Part shown: one piece after another, positions 39,866-48,485 of the stretch | How positions within the stretch are numbered: the first letter of the stretch is position 1 | Layout of the letters: every line of letters begins with the position of its first letter | Source: DATHBD01 sp035296325 | Lineage (GTDB): Bacteria > Actinomycetota > Actinomycetes > Mycobacteriales > Micromonosporaceae | Assembly (NCBI GenBank): GCA_035296325.1 | Contig: DATHBD010000023.1 | Location: forward strand, 322,928-386,927 | Reading direction: 5' to 3' | DNA length: 64,000 nucleotides | Made by a program: the position numbers and the translations under genes | Notes under the pieces: model-generated | Database searches by the model: none | What the model saw: only the letters and a program-made list of their open reading frames with translations | What the model was told of the DNA's origin: nothing

Positions 39866-42190
39866 GTGGCGGTGCGAGACGGTGACGTGCGTGCACAGCC
39901 CGCGGCCCTGAGCCAGGTGCCGTGGTGGCTCGTCTTCACGCTGTGTGGTGTCGCCTCGACCGCCCTGTACGCCGCGAACGTCGCCCCGCTCGCCGCGTAT
40001 GTCGTGGTCGGCGGCGGCAGTGTGGTCGCGCTCCACGTCGGTCCGCGCTGGCACCGGCCCGAGCCCCGGCGCCCGTTGACGCTGATGCTCGGCGCCTGTG
40101 CGCTCTTTCTGGTCGGTGCGCTGGTCAGGCCTGCCGTGGCACACCACTCGGGGCTGACCGCGCTGCTGGCCGACGCGTTCACCATCCCGGGCTATCTGCT
40201 GCTCATCGGCGGGCTCTGGCGGCTGTTGTCGGCTCGTAGCGGCTCGGCGGGCGGAGCGCTGGGGCGGCACGCCGTCATCGACGGTCTCATCGTCGGCGTC
40301 GGGGCCGGGCTCGCGTCGGGCCTCCTGCTGGCCCTGCCTGCGGCGCAGATCCACAACCGACCCGTCATGATCTCCGTCATGGCGGGGCTCTACCCGCTGC
40401 TGGACGCCGCGTTGGTGTTCCTGGCGGCGAACCTCGCGTTCACCACCGCGCTGCGTCAGCCGAGCTTCCTGATGCTGGTCGGCGTCATTCTGCTGATCCT
40501 CACCGGCGACGTCGCCTACGCCATCATCGGCCTGGACGGCGCCCTGGCCGGTTCGCGCTTCCTGGACCTGCCTTTCCTCCTGGCGTTCACCACGATCGGG
40601 TCGTTCGTCCTGCACCCGTCCGTCCGGGACATCGCCAGCGCCACCCCGCTGCCGGTTCAGGCATGGTCCTGGCAGCGACTGCTGATGATCGGGCCGGCGC
40701 TCGCGGTCCCGTTCCTCCTCATCGCGGTGATACCACAGGCGACGGCGGTGGACCGGGTGGTGCTGTCGGTCGGTGGTGCCGTGCTGGTCGGGCTGCTGCT
40801 GATGCGGGCCATTTCAGCGGTACAGGGCTATGCCGCGGCCCAGCGTCGGTACGCGCACCAGGCGACCCACGACCCGATGACCGGGTTGCCGAACCGTCGG
40901 ATGCTCACGACCGCGGTGGAGCGTCTGCGGCTGGCGTACCGACCGGATGGCGACGAGCGGCTGTGGATGCTGTACCTGGATCTGGACGGCTTCAAGTTCG
41001 TCAACGACACCTGGGGGCATCCCGCCGGCGACGAGCTGATCACCACGGTCGGCAACCGGTTGCGGGCCGCGATGCCTGATTCTGCGACGGTGGCCCGGTT
41101 CGGCGGTGACGAGTTCGTGATCGTCCAGCTGTGCGGGCAGGCGGTCGTCATGGAACTCGCCCGACGAGCCATGGAGTGCCTCGACGACCCGCTGCCGGTG
41201 GCGGGTGCCGAGGTGGTGATCACCGGCTCGATGGGTATCTCCAGCGCTGACCCGGACAGCGCCGCAACGGTGTGCGCTGACGCGTTGATGCGCGAAGCGG
41301 ACATCGCGATGTACCGGACGAAGGCCGAACGGCGCGGGCACTGGACGGTTTTCGATGCCTCGATGCACGAGGCCGTCCGGGAACGGATGGGCATCGAGCT
41401 CGCACTACGGGCTGCGGTAGCGCACCAGCAGCTCGATCTCGCCTATCAGCCGATCGTGGAGCTGCGGACCGGGTGGCCGCTCGGGGCCGAGGCGCTGGTG
41501 CGTTGGGACGACCCGCTGCGTGGCCCGGTACCGCCGTCGGTGTTCATCCCGATCGCCGAGGACACCACCCTCATCGCTCAGCTCGGCGCCTGGGTGCTGC
41601 GCGAATCGATCCGGCGGTTGGCCCGGTGGCGGGGCGCGGGCGTCGTCCGGGACGACTTCTGGATGTCCATCAACGTCTCGCCACGGCAATTGACGGACGC
41701 CGAGTTCCCGGCGCTGGTCGCCGCCGAGTTGATGGCGGCGGACGTGCCGGCGGCCTGCGTCGTCCTCGAGATCACCGAATCCGTGATGGTGCAGGGCTCC
41801 GACACCACGCAGCGGGTGCTGCGCGAGCTTCGACAGCTGGGCCTGAGGATTTCGGTCGACGACTTCGGCACCGGCTTCTCGGCGCTGAGCTACCTGCGCA
41901 GCCACCCGGTCACCGGCGTGAAGATCGATCGTTCCTTCGTGTCAGGGCTCGGCGCGAATGCGGAGGACGAGGAGATCGTGCGGGCCATTACGGCGATGAG
42001 CGCCGCACTGGGCCTGTCCGTGGTGGCGGAGGGCGTCGAGACGCCCGCCCAGCGCGATGTCCTCGCCGCACTGGGCGTGGAACTCGGCCAGGGCTGGCTG
42101 TGGGGGAGGGCGGTCGGCGCGGACGAGTTCACGCAACGCTGGGCAGTCCCCGCTGCGCACCTGGCGGTCGACGTCCCCGCCCACCGCTGA
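39866..42190 (+). CDS. Membrane GGDEF-EAL protein, both active sites intact
   Basis: The 774-residue protein has about nine membrane helices in residues 18-325, then a GGDEF domain with LDLDGFKFVNDTWGH and intact RFGGDEF, and an EAL domain with AEALVRWDD, INVSPRQL, LEITES, SVDDFGTGFSAL, KIDRSFV and AEGVET. Both synthesis and breakdown of cyclic di-GMP are possible; which dominates cannot be read from sequence. No PAS, GAF or HAMP domain is present, so the membrane part may sense directly. GTG 39866 or GTG 39872. It is the second such protein in the window; the other (14915) has a damaged GGDEF. Confidence 0.92.
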   Translation: MAVRDGDVRAQPAALSQVPWWLVFTLCGVASTALYAANVAPLAAYVVVGGGSVVALHVGPRWHRPEPRRPLTLMLGACALFLVGALVRPAVAHHSGLTALLADAFTIPGYLLLIGGLWRLLSARSGSAGGALGRHAVIDGLIVGVGAGLASGLLLALPAAQIHNRPVMISVMAGLYPLLDAALVFLAANLAFTTALRQPSFLMLVGVILLILTGDVAYAIIGLDGALAGSRFLDLPFLLAFTTIGSFVLHPSVRDIASATPLPVQAWSWQRLLMIGPALAVPFLLIAVIPQATAVDRVVLSVGGAVLVGLLLMRAISAVQGYAAAQRRYAHQATHDPMTGLPNRRMLTTAVERLRLAYRPDGDERLWMLYLDLDGFKFVNDTWGHPAGDELITTVGNRLRAAMPDSATVARFGGDEFVIVQLCGQAVVMELARRAMECLDDPLPVAGAEVVITGSMGISSADPDSAATVCADALMREADIAMYRTKAERRGHWTVFDASMHEAVRERMGIELALRAAVAHQQLDLAYQPIVELRTGWPLGAEALVRWDDPLRGPVPPSVFIPIAEDTTLIAQLGAWVLRESIRRLARWRGAGVVRDDFWMSINVSPRQLTDAEFPALVAAELMAADVPAACVVLEITESVMVQGSDTTQRVLRELRQLGLRISVDDFGTGFSALSYLRSHPVTGVKIDRSFVSGLGANAEDEEIVRAITAMSAALGLSVVAEGVETPAQRDVLAALGVELGQGWLWGRAVGADEFTQRWAVPAAHLAVDVPAHR

Positions 42191-42204
42191 CCGGAGAAAG
42201 TCGC

Positions 42205-42261
42205 GGAGTGAACACTCACTTCGGTCTTGACGGAGTGAGTGTTCACTCCGATACTTGACGC
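42205..42261 (+). promoter_or_regulatory. Doubly operated promoter of a leaderless TetR transcript
   Basis: GAGTGAACACTC (42206-42217) and GAGTGTTCACTC (42237-42248) are two GAGTG-N2-CACTC palindromes, together forming a 15-bp perfect inverted repeat (42205-42219 / 42235-42249). The second fills the 17-base spacer between -35 TTGACG (42227-42232) and -10 GATACT (42250-42255). The ATG begins seven bases after the -10, which predicts a leaderless mRNA. Confidence 0.75.
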
Positions 42262-42891
42262 ATGATCGTATCGACACCCCGGCGGCGAGCGCCCGGCATG
42301 AGCCCGGAGCAACGCCGCGAGATGATCATCAAGGCGGCACTCCCGCTGGTCACCGCCCACGGCGGAGCCGTCACCACACAACAGGTCGCCCGTGCAGCCG
42401 GCATCGGCGAGGCGACGATCTTCCGGGTTTTCGCTGACAAGGAAGCGCTGCTGGACGCCGTGATGGCCGAGGCGCTGCGGCCCGACACGGTGCTCGCCGA
42501 ACTCGCCACGATCTCGCTCGACCAGCCGCTGGCCGACCGGCTCATCGAGGCCAGTGACGCGCTAAAGGCCCACATGGACCGGCTCGGCGCCGTCGTCGGC
42601 GCGTTGATGGCCTCCGGGCACCCACGCCGGCCGGGCGAGCCCCGGTCCGCCGACCAGAGCGGCGCGGGGTGCCGGCCCGATACCTCGATGGCGGAGCAGC
42701 ACGAGGCCCTGGCGGAGCTGTTCGTACCCGAGGCGGATCAGCTCCGCCTGCCGCCCGACCGGCTCGCTGGAGCCTTCCTGGGGCTGCTGTTCAGCAGGCA
42801 GCGGCCGGTGGCCGGCGAGACGCTGAGCACCCCCGAACTGATCGATCTCTTCCTGCACGGAGCTCTCACCACCACTGGAGGCGCACGATGA
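42262..42891 (+). CDS. TetR-family transcriptional regulator
   Basis: The 209-residue regulator has an N-terminal helix-turn-helix (EQRREMIIKAALPLVTAHGG, TTQQVARAAGIGEATIFRVFADKEALLDAVM), followed by a helical ligand-binding domain with no conserved signature. It likely represses its own promoter at the two GAGTG-N2-CACTC sites, and with it the overlapping membrane-protein gene (ATGA overlap). No ribosome binding site is present upstream because the transcript probably starts at the ATG. Confidence 0.9.
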   Translation: MIVSTPRRRAPGMSPEQRREMIIKAALPLVTAHGGAVTTQQVARAAGIGEATIFRVFADKEALLDAVMAEALRPDTVLAELATISLDQPLADRLIEASDALKAHMDRLGAVVGALMASGHPRRPGEPRSADQSGAGCRPDTSMAEQHEALAELFVPEADQLRLPPDRLAGAFLGLLFSRQRPVAGETLSTPELIDLFLHGALTTTGGAR

Positions 42892-43328
42892 CCACGTCCA
42901 TCACCCCGACCACCAACGACGCGGCGCCGCCGGTCGCGCCTCGGCGCCGCCTGCGCGGGCTCGCTGCCGCGGCGGCCGTCCTTGCCCCGGTGCTGATCTG
43001 GATCCTCGCGGTCCCCGTCCTGGGCACGGAACTCCTCGTGCCCGGCCGTACCGCCGGCACCAGTACGAAAATCGGCCTCGGGGAAGTGCTGTTCATCTCC
43101 GTGCTGTCCGTCGCCGCCGGCTGGGCACTGTTGGCGGTTCTGGAGCGGTGGTGGAGCCGCGCCCGCACCGGATGGGCGATCATCGCCACACTGGTGCTGC
43201 TGCTCTCCTTCGCGCCGTTGCTGTCCGCCGAACTGACCGGCAGCGCCCGGCTCATCCTCGGCCTGATGCACCTGGCGGTAGGCCTGACGCTGATCCCACC
43301 CCTGGTACGGACCTCACCCCGTCGTTGA
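42888..43328 (+). CDS. DUF6069-like four-helix membrane protein
   Basis: The 146-residue product has four membrane helices: LAAAAAVLAPVLIWILAVPVLG, GEVLFISVLSVAAGWALLAVLERW, GWAIIATLVLLLSFAPLL and LILGLMHLAVGLTLIPPLV. The layout matches the DUF6069 membrane proteins commonly found behind TetR genes. The ATG at 42888 overlaps the TetR stop. A hairpin terminator overlaps its stop codon, so the TetR-membrane protein pair is a self-contained operon. Function unknown. Confidence 0.75.
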   Translation: MTTSITPTTNDAAPPVAPRRRLRGLAAAAAVLAPVLIWILAVPVLGTELLVPGRTAGTSTKIGLGEVLFISVLSVAAGWALLAVLERWWSRARTGWAIIATLVLLLSFAPLLSAELTGSARLILGLMHLAVGLTLIPPLVRTSPRR

Positions 43329-43342
43329 GCGACGGGGTGAGG
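43312..43342 (+). terminator. 13-bp stem-loop terminator overlapping the stop codon
   Basis: CCTCACCCCGTCG (43312-43324) and CGACGGGGTGAGG (43330-43342) are perfect arms around TTGAG, which contains the TGA of the membrane-protein gene. It also faces the 3' end of the convergent GH43 gene. Confidence 0.75.
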
Positions 43343-43373
43343 GGTCTCGCGCCACGCGACGCCGATCGGTCGG

Positions 43374-44783
43374 CTAGCGTCGGGTCCATTTCTGGATGAC
43401 GCTGCCGGTGCAGGTCCAGAGCTGGATGCCGGTGCCGTTGGCGGTGCCGGCGCCGGCGGGGTCAAGGCACAGGGAGTTGTGGCGGTTGACGATGCTGCCG
43501 TCGCCGTTGAGGTTCCACTTCTGGTTGTTCCCGCCGGTGCAGTCGTAGATGGCCACGATGGTGCCGGCGGTTGTTCCATTGCCCCAGGCGTCGAGGCACT
43601 TGTTGGTGCCGGTTCGAAGTTCGCCGGCCGGAGTGTAGGTGAACCGCTGGTTGGCGGAGCTCTGGCAGTCCCAGAGGATCAGCTGGGTGCCGTTCGTCGT
43701 GCTACCGGCCGGCACGTCGAGGCAGCGGTTGGCGTGCTGGGAGACGAAGGTGCTGCCACTTCCAGTGCCACCGGTGCCGCCGGTGCCGCCGGCGAGCGGG
43801 GCGCTGAGGGTCGGCCAGCCGCCCGAGAAGCCGATGGTGCGGATGTTCAGCGTCTCACGGCCGTTGGCGTTGGCATCGTAGAAGTGGTACGCCAGCCGCA
43901 GGGTCGAGCCGTCCGCGAAGACGTCGCCACCGCCGGCGGCGACCTGCGTACCGCTGCCGGTCAGGATCGTCGTGCCACCGCCGTTGGCCATGTTCACGCC
44001 GTTGCGGTCCAGGAACGGGCCCTGGATGCTGGTCGACCTGCCGACAACCGTGTAGTACGTGCTGCTCACCCCGCTGCAGCAGGTGCCGCGGGAGCCGAAC
44101 AGGTAGAAGTAGCCGCCGTTCCACGCCATCGTGGCGTTCTCGATGCCGGTCGCGAGCTTCCACAGGTTGTGGTCGGTGGTGGAGAGCTTGCCGGTCGACG
44201 GGTCGAGCACGTGCATGTAGATGCCGTTCCACGAGCCCCACATGATGTACGGCGTGCTGCCGGACCACTCGATGTTCGGGTCGATCGGGTAGTTGACGTT
44301 GGTCACCTCACCGCCGTCGGTCCACGGACCCTCGATGTTGGTCGCGGTCGCCATACCGGTGACGGCGGCGGAGCGGCCCCAGATCGAGGCGGCGTAGTAC
44401 AGGCGGTACCTGCCATTGAAGTACGTGATGTCCGGAGCCCAGATGTTCGGCGGCGTGGAGCCGAGGCGAGCCGTGATCCAGGACGGTACCGAGTTCCACA
44501 CCGTGCCGACGTAGGCCCACCCGCCGTAGAGGGTCGCGTCGCAGGTTTTGCGAATCGTGACGGAGCCGCTGCCGGGGCCGCCCTCGAAGCCGGTCGAGAA
44601 CCCGTAGTAGCAGCTACCGACCTTGATGACGCTCGGGTCGTGCATGCGGAGGTCCCCGGTCAGGGCGTCGGCCGACCGGGCGTTGGCCATGACGACAGTC
44701 GTTACCAGAACCGCGACCGTGACCGCCACCGCGAGAAAACGGCGCGAGACGGACGGCCTGCGGGCGGAAATTACATCGATCAT
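43374..44783 (-). CDS. Secreted GH43 arabinanase-like enzyme with ricin-type (CBM13) domain
   Basis: The 469-residue protein has a signal peptide (FLAVAVTVAVLVTTVVMANARSADA), a five-bladed propeller GH43 domain (about 45-330) with LRMHDPSVIKVGSCYYGFSTG (Asp49 as likely general base), PPNIWAPDITYFNGRYRLYYAAS, the modulator PIDPNIEW and GIENATMAW (likely general acid Glu), a Gly/Thr linker, and a ricin-type trefoil with QRF/QKW repeats. This pattern is close to endo-1,5-alpha-L-arabinanases. It should cut arabinan outside the cell. ATG 44783 follows GAGAGAGG. Another GH43-ricin gene lies 1 kb away. Confidence 0.87.
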   Translation of the reverse strand: MIDVISARRPSVSRRFLAVAVTVAVLVTTVVMANARSADALTGDLRMHDPSVIKVGSCYYGFSTGFEGGPGSGSVTIRKTCDATLYGGWAYVGTVWNSVPSWITARLGSTPPNIWAPDITYFNGRYRLYYAASIWGRSAAVTGMATATNIEGPWTDGGEVTNVNYPIDPNIEWSGSTPYIMWGSWNGIYMHVLDPSTGKLSTTDHNLWKLATGIENATMAWNGGYFYLFGSRGTCCSGVSSTYYTVVGRSTSIQGPFLDRNGVNMANGGGTTILTGSGTQVAAGGGDVFADGSTLRLAYHFYDANANGRETLNIRTIGFSGGWPTLSAPLAGGTGGTGGTGSGSTFVSQHANRCLDVPAGSTTNGTQLILWDCQSSANQRFTYTPAGELRTGTNKCLDAWGNGTTAGTIVAIYDCTGGNNQKWNLNGDGSIVNRHNSLCLDPAGAGTANGTGIQLWTCTGSVIQKWTRR

Positions 44784-44962
44784 GGTCGACCTCTCTCGGC
44801 GGCAACCCACCGTATGGGCACGGTTGCGGGAATGTCAATGTCGTGCTCGCAAGCAGCGGGAGGGAGGCTGTTCGCGGACGGCATCTGAGGGATTCGGCTC
44901 GCCGGACAGCCAGTGTGCGGTCCGGATGTACCAGCTTTGCGAGGTCCTGACACCATGCTGGC

Positions 44963-45769
44963 ATGACAGGCGATGCAGTCGTGGAGCGGATGGACCGCAG
45001 TCAATTCCTGCGGTCCGGGCGCTTCTGGTGGTCGCTGTTGCGAAGCGCGCTGGTGCTTCTGTGGGTGCTCTGGGCGGCGCTGAGTTGGTGGATGACGCCT
45101 CGGGAGAGCACTGTCATGCAGGCCAGGGCCGACCTCGCCGCCGGGCGGATGGTGTCGCACCAGTGGGCTGACGCCTGGAACGACGAGAACGCCTGGCACT
45201 GGGCCGATCCGACGAACCTGGAGTCGTCGGGCGAGCCGGGCCCACTCTTCGTATGGTGGACGCCGGATCGGCGTGTGCACTACGCCGTCGTGGAGGAGGG
45301 GTTGGGCTCTTCCGGTGGTGGCGGCGCCCCAGCCGACGACACCGTCGATGGACAGACGTACTCCGGCCCGGAAGCCGCGTCCCTGGCTCGGGCGATCCGC
45401 GACGCCGGCCCCGGCACCCGATGGGGCGGCTTCTATCAGCCACCGGCTACCGGAGCGGGAGGTCTGCTCGACCTGTTGGCCCTGGCCGTGCTCGTGTTGG
45501 GGCCGGCGCCGGCGACCGGCACCCGGTGGTACTGGTTCTGGCTGGGCGCCATCGTGCCGTTCGGCCTGGGCCTGCTCTTCTGGCTGGCCCGGGAGCGTCC
45601 GTGGTCGGCAACCGCGCAGACGCCACCGGACCCGGCGGGCACGGACCGTCGACGCCGCTGGTACGCGGGGATCGTGCTCGGGATCGCCACCGGCATCGTG
45701 GGCAGCCTGCTGGTGTACTGGCTGAACCGCCTGCTCGGCGATTGGTTCGTCCCACATCGGCTCGGCTGA
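44963..45769 (+). CDS. Membrane protein with three hydrophobic segments
   Basis: The 268-residue product has one N-terminal helix (SLLRSALVLLWVLWAALSWWM), an extracytoplasmic Trp-rich region (HQWADAWNDENAWHWADPT, FVWWTPDRRVHY), and two more helices (LLDLLALAVLVLGPAPATG / WYWFWLGAIVPFGLGLLFWLA, and GIVLGIATGIVGSLLVYWL). Unknown function. ATG 44963 has no strong ribosome binding site; ATG 44990 is an alternative. It lies between the two GH43 genes on the other strand. Confidence 0.6.
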   Translation: MTGDAVVERMDRSQFLRSGRFWWSLLRSALVLLWVLWAALSWWMTPRESTVMQARADLAAGRMVSHQWADAWNDENAWHWADPTNLESSGEPGPLFVWWTPDRRVHYAVVEEGLGSSGGGGAPADDTVDGQTYSGPEAASLARAIRDAGPGTRWGGFYQPPATGAGGLLDLLALAVLVLGPAPATGTRWYWFWLGAIVPFGLGLLFWLARERPWSATAQTPPDPAGTDRRRRWYAGIVLGIATGIVGSLLVYWLNRLLGDWFVPHRLG

Positions 45770-45795
45770 ATCGACGTAGGTGGCGGCGGACAACG

Positions 45796-47289
45796 TCAGA
45801 CCTGCCGGCGTTGCCACTGCTGGTTGGCAGCGCCGGTGCAGGTGTACTGCACCAGCCGGGCGTTGTCCTGCTGAGATGCGTTGGACACGTCCAGGCACTT
45901 GCCGCTGTGCCGGGCCACGATCCGGCTGTAGCCGCCGCCCGCATCGACGAACTGCCACTGCTGATTGGTGCCTGCACCACACGTGTACTGGATCGCCGGG
46001 GCACCTTCGGCGGCGGAGGCGTTGGCCACGTCGAGGCACAGGCCGCTGTGTCGGGCGACGAGGCGCACGAACCCGCCGCCGGCGTCACGGACCTCCCACT
46101 GCTGATTCGGCCCGTTCCAGCAGCCCCACTGGGCAACCTCGGCGGTGTCTGCCAGGCTCCCGTCGACCACGTCGGCACAACGCCCCGAGTGCCTCGACAC
46201 CAGCTGGACATACGGCCCCGAGGCGCCGCCGCCGTTGACCCCGCTGACGACTCCGGTCGCGGTGTCGACGGTGATCTGTGGGTGCCAGCTCATCGTCATG
46301 GTGGTGTCGCTCGGAAAGTTCAGCGGCAGCCAGGTGTACTGGGAGTTGGCGTACGTGGTGCCGAAGCCGGGTCCCCAGCGGTCACCGAGGTACAGGTACG
46401 ACGTGGTCTGGCTGCCCTGGATGGGAAGGACGAACGTCGTCTGGGTGCCGAACGTCGTCGAGTCGCCGACGTTCTGCCACGCGCTCCATGGCCCGGTGAT
46501 GCTCCTGGCGGTGGCGTACTTCTGCTGGTTGGGAACCCAGCTGGTGGCGCCGGAGGTGAGCATGAAGTACACGCCGTTGCGCTTGAAGAGCGCCGGCGCC
46601 TCGCGGTGGTCGCCGGGCCACGCCCGGACCAGCGCGGCAACATTGGTGTAGTCGGCGGTCAGCCGGTACACGTGCAGGTCGTAGTTCTCGCGGGCGGCGG
46701 AGATCATGTAGCCGGTGCCGTCGTCGTCGACGAACGCGGTGATGTCGCGGGACATGTGCTGGTTGAACGGGCGGAAGCTGCCCCGGTAGGTGTAGTTGCC
46801 GTCGATGGTGCTGGACGTGGCGACCGCGGCGCGGGCTTCGCCGTAGTCCCGGCCGTTCTCCTTGTGCATCCACATCACGAACTGTCCGGTCGTGCGGTTG
46901 TAGATGACCTTCGGCCGCTCGATGTTGGAGACCCGCAGCTCCGCCGCCGACGCCGGGCTCAGGACGTTGTTGCGGAACTCCCAGTTCTTGAGGTCGGTGG
47001 AGCGGTAGGCGGTCACCGCGCGGAAGGTGAAGTCCGCATTGCGGCTCTCACCGAACCAGTAGTAGTACTGGGCGACCTTGATGATGCCGCCGCCGTGGGC
47101 GTGGATGACGTTGCCCGCGGTGTCCCGGAACTGGGTGCGATTGGTGATCGACACGGTGACGGCCTGGGCTGGCGGCGCACTGGTCAGCACCGGTAGGACC
47201 GCCAGCATCACCATGGCGGCCGTCAGCAGCGCGAGTGCGCGTCGGTGTGGAGCGGTGGCGCGGTGGCGGGAGCCGAGCGTCGCAGGCAT
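45796..47289 (-). CDS. Secreted GH43 exo-beta-1,3-galactanase-like enzyme with ricin-type domain
   Basis: The 497-residue protein has a long signal peptide (ending APPAQA near 43), a GH43 domain (about 50-350) with DTAGNVIHAHGGGIIKVAQYYYWFGES, SNIERPKVIYNRTTGQFVMWMH and the typical AVATSSTIDGNYTYRGSFRP, all like subfamily 24 galactan 1,3-beta-galactosidases, and a C-terminal ricin trefoil with three clear repeats (LVARHSGLCLDVANAS, NQQW). It should trim the galactan backbone of arabinogalactans. ATG 47289 follows GGAGGCACAA. The 184 bases upstream hold an imperfect palindrome CGTGAGAAGCTTTCACG (47406-47422). Confidence 0.87.
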   Translation of the reverse strand: MPATLGSRHRATAPHRRALALLTAAMVMLAVLPVLTSAPPAQAVTVSITNRTQFRDTAGNVIHAHGGGIIKVAQYYYWFGESRNADFTFRAVTAYRSTDLKNWEFRNNVLSPASAAELRVSNIERPKVIYNRTTGQFVMWMHKENGRDYGEARAAVATSSTIDGNYTYRGSFRPFNQHMSRDITAFVDDDGTGYMISAARENYDLHVYRLTADYTNVAALVRAWPGDHREAPALFKRNGVYFMLTSGATSWVPNQQKYATARSITGPWSAWQNVGDSTTFGTQTTFVLPIQGSQTTSYLYLGDRWGPGFGTTYANSQYTWLPLNFPSDTTMTMSWHPQITVDTATGVVSGVNGGGASGPYVQLVSRHSGRCADVVDGSLADTAEVAQWGCWNGPNQQWEVRDAGGGFVRLVARHSGLCLDVANASAAEGAPAIQYTCGAGTNQQWQFVDAGGGYSRIVARHSGKCLDVSNASQQDNARLVQYTCTGAANQQWQRRQV

Positions 47290-47473
47290 TTGTGCCTCCG
47301 GTGGCGGGGAGTCGGGCTTGTGGGAGCCGGTTCCGCCCTGGCGGGGAGGGCTGACCGGCCATCTGTTTCATGCAGCACCGTCAATGTACGCCATCTTGAT
47401 AAGCACGTGAGAAGCTTTCACGACGATTTCCCCAGGTGGTCGACGGTGCTGTCGATCGTTCGGGACGCGACTG

Positions 47474-48268
47474 TCACCGCCGGCCGCCGGCGCGCAGGTC
47501 TGCCTCGATCTCGGCGGTCGCGTTACGGAGGAGTGGCAGCAGGTCCCGCCGCATCGACTCAACGGAGTTCCGGCTCGCGTGCATCGAGATGTTCACCGCG
47601 GCGACGATGGTTCCGGACCCGTTGCGGACCGGTGCCGCGATCGACCGGAGCCCTTCTTCGAGTTCCTGGTCAACGACCGAGTACCCGTCCGCGCGGACCC
47701 GGTGCAGTTCGCTGCGCAGGTCCTCGACGTTCCGCACGGTGTGCGGCGTCAGCCGGTCGATCTGCAGCCGGGCGAGGTAAGCCTCGATGTCGTCGTCCCG
47801 CTTGCCGGAGAGCAGTACCCGTCCCATCGACGTGGGGTACGCGGGGAACCGGGTCCCGACGGTGATCGCCACGGTCATGATGCGGCTGACCGGCACACGG
47901 GCCACATACACGATCTGGTCGCCGTCCAGGACCGATAACGACGACGATTCACGCACCTGCCGGGCCAGCTCCTCCAGGTGCGGCTCGGCAACCTGCGGTA
48001 GGGAGAGGCTGGACAGGAACGCGTACCCCAGCTCGAGCACCCGGGGCGTCAGGGAGAACAGCCGTCCGTCGGTGCGGACGTAGCCGAGATCGACGAGCGT
48101 CAGGAGAAATCGGCGCGCCGCCGCACGCGTCAGGTCACAGCTGCGGGCCACCTCGCTCAGCGTCAGTTCCGGCGTCTGGGCGCTGAAGACACGGATCACC
48201 GCAAGACCACGCTTCAGCGACTGGACGTGGTGGGGTTCCCGGGTTTCCTCGGTCGGCGCGGCCGGCAT
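47474..48268 (-). CDS. IclR-family transcriptional regulator
   Basis: The 264-residue regulator has the IclR winged helix (VQSLKRGLAVIRVFSAQTPELTLSEVARSCDLTRAAARRFLLTLVDLGYV) and a C-terminal effector domain (SSSLSVLDGDQIVYVARVPVSRIM, RFPAYPTSMGRVLLSG, GYSVVDQELEEGLRSIAAPVRNG, AAVNISMHASR). The layout is close to PcaR/PobR-type members that sense aromatic acids. ATG 48268 with GGAG upstream; the longer frame has no coding character. It is divergent from the ABC importer operon and likely regulates it through the palindrome at 48393-48407. Confidence 0.9.
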   Translation of the reverse strand: MPAAPTEETREPHHVQSLKRGLAVIRVFSAQTPELTLSEVARSCDLTRAAARRFLLTLVDLGYVRTDGRLFSLTPRVLELGYAFLSSLSLPQVAEPHLEELARQVRESSSLSVLDGDQIVYVARVPVSRIMTVAITVGTRFPAYPTSMGRVLLSGKRDDDIEAYLARLQIDRLTPHTVRNVEDLRSELHRVRADGYSVVDQELEEGLRSIAAPVRNGSGTIVAAVNISMHASRNSVESMRRDLLPLLRNATAEIEADLRAGGRR

Positions 48269-48366
48269 CACCGCTCCACACCCGGAACGGGCGAACTGCC
48301 CGAGGCCCGTCGGCTTCCACCCGGAGCACTCATGAAACGCACCTCGTATCGGTCCGACGAAGTTCG

Positions 48367-48407
48367 TTGACGCCGCTTGCGCCACCGCATAGGTTCTTAT
48401 GAAGAAC
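48367..48407 (+). promoter_or_regulatory. Promoter of the ABC importer operon with overlapping palindrome
   Basis: TTGACG (48367-48372) and TAGGTT (48390-48395) are spaced by 17 bases. GTTCTTATGAAGAAC (48393-48407), a perfect inverted repeat with an ATG centre, overlaps the -10 and the expected start point: a candidate IclR operator. The leader to the ATG at 48486 is about 80 bases. Confidence 0.6.
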
Positions 48408-48485
48408 GTATGTTCGCACAGCGCACAGCACAACAGCCGTAACGCCTGGTCTGACCACCGGCCGGAACGATCCACTGGAGGGCCC

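Noticed and set aside
47406..47422. CGTGAGAAGCTTTCACG as a LacI-type operator for the GH43 gene
   Set aside because: Two of eight pairs mismatch, the central CG of LacI sites is absent, and no LacI gene is nearby; only noted in the gene entry.
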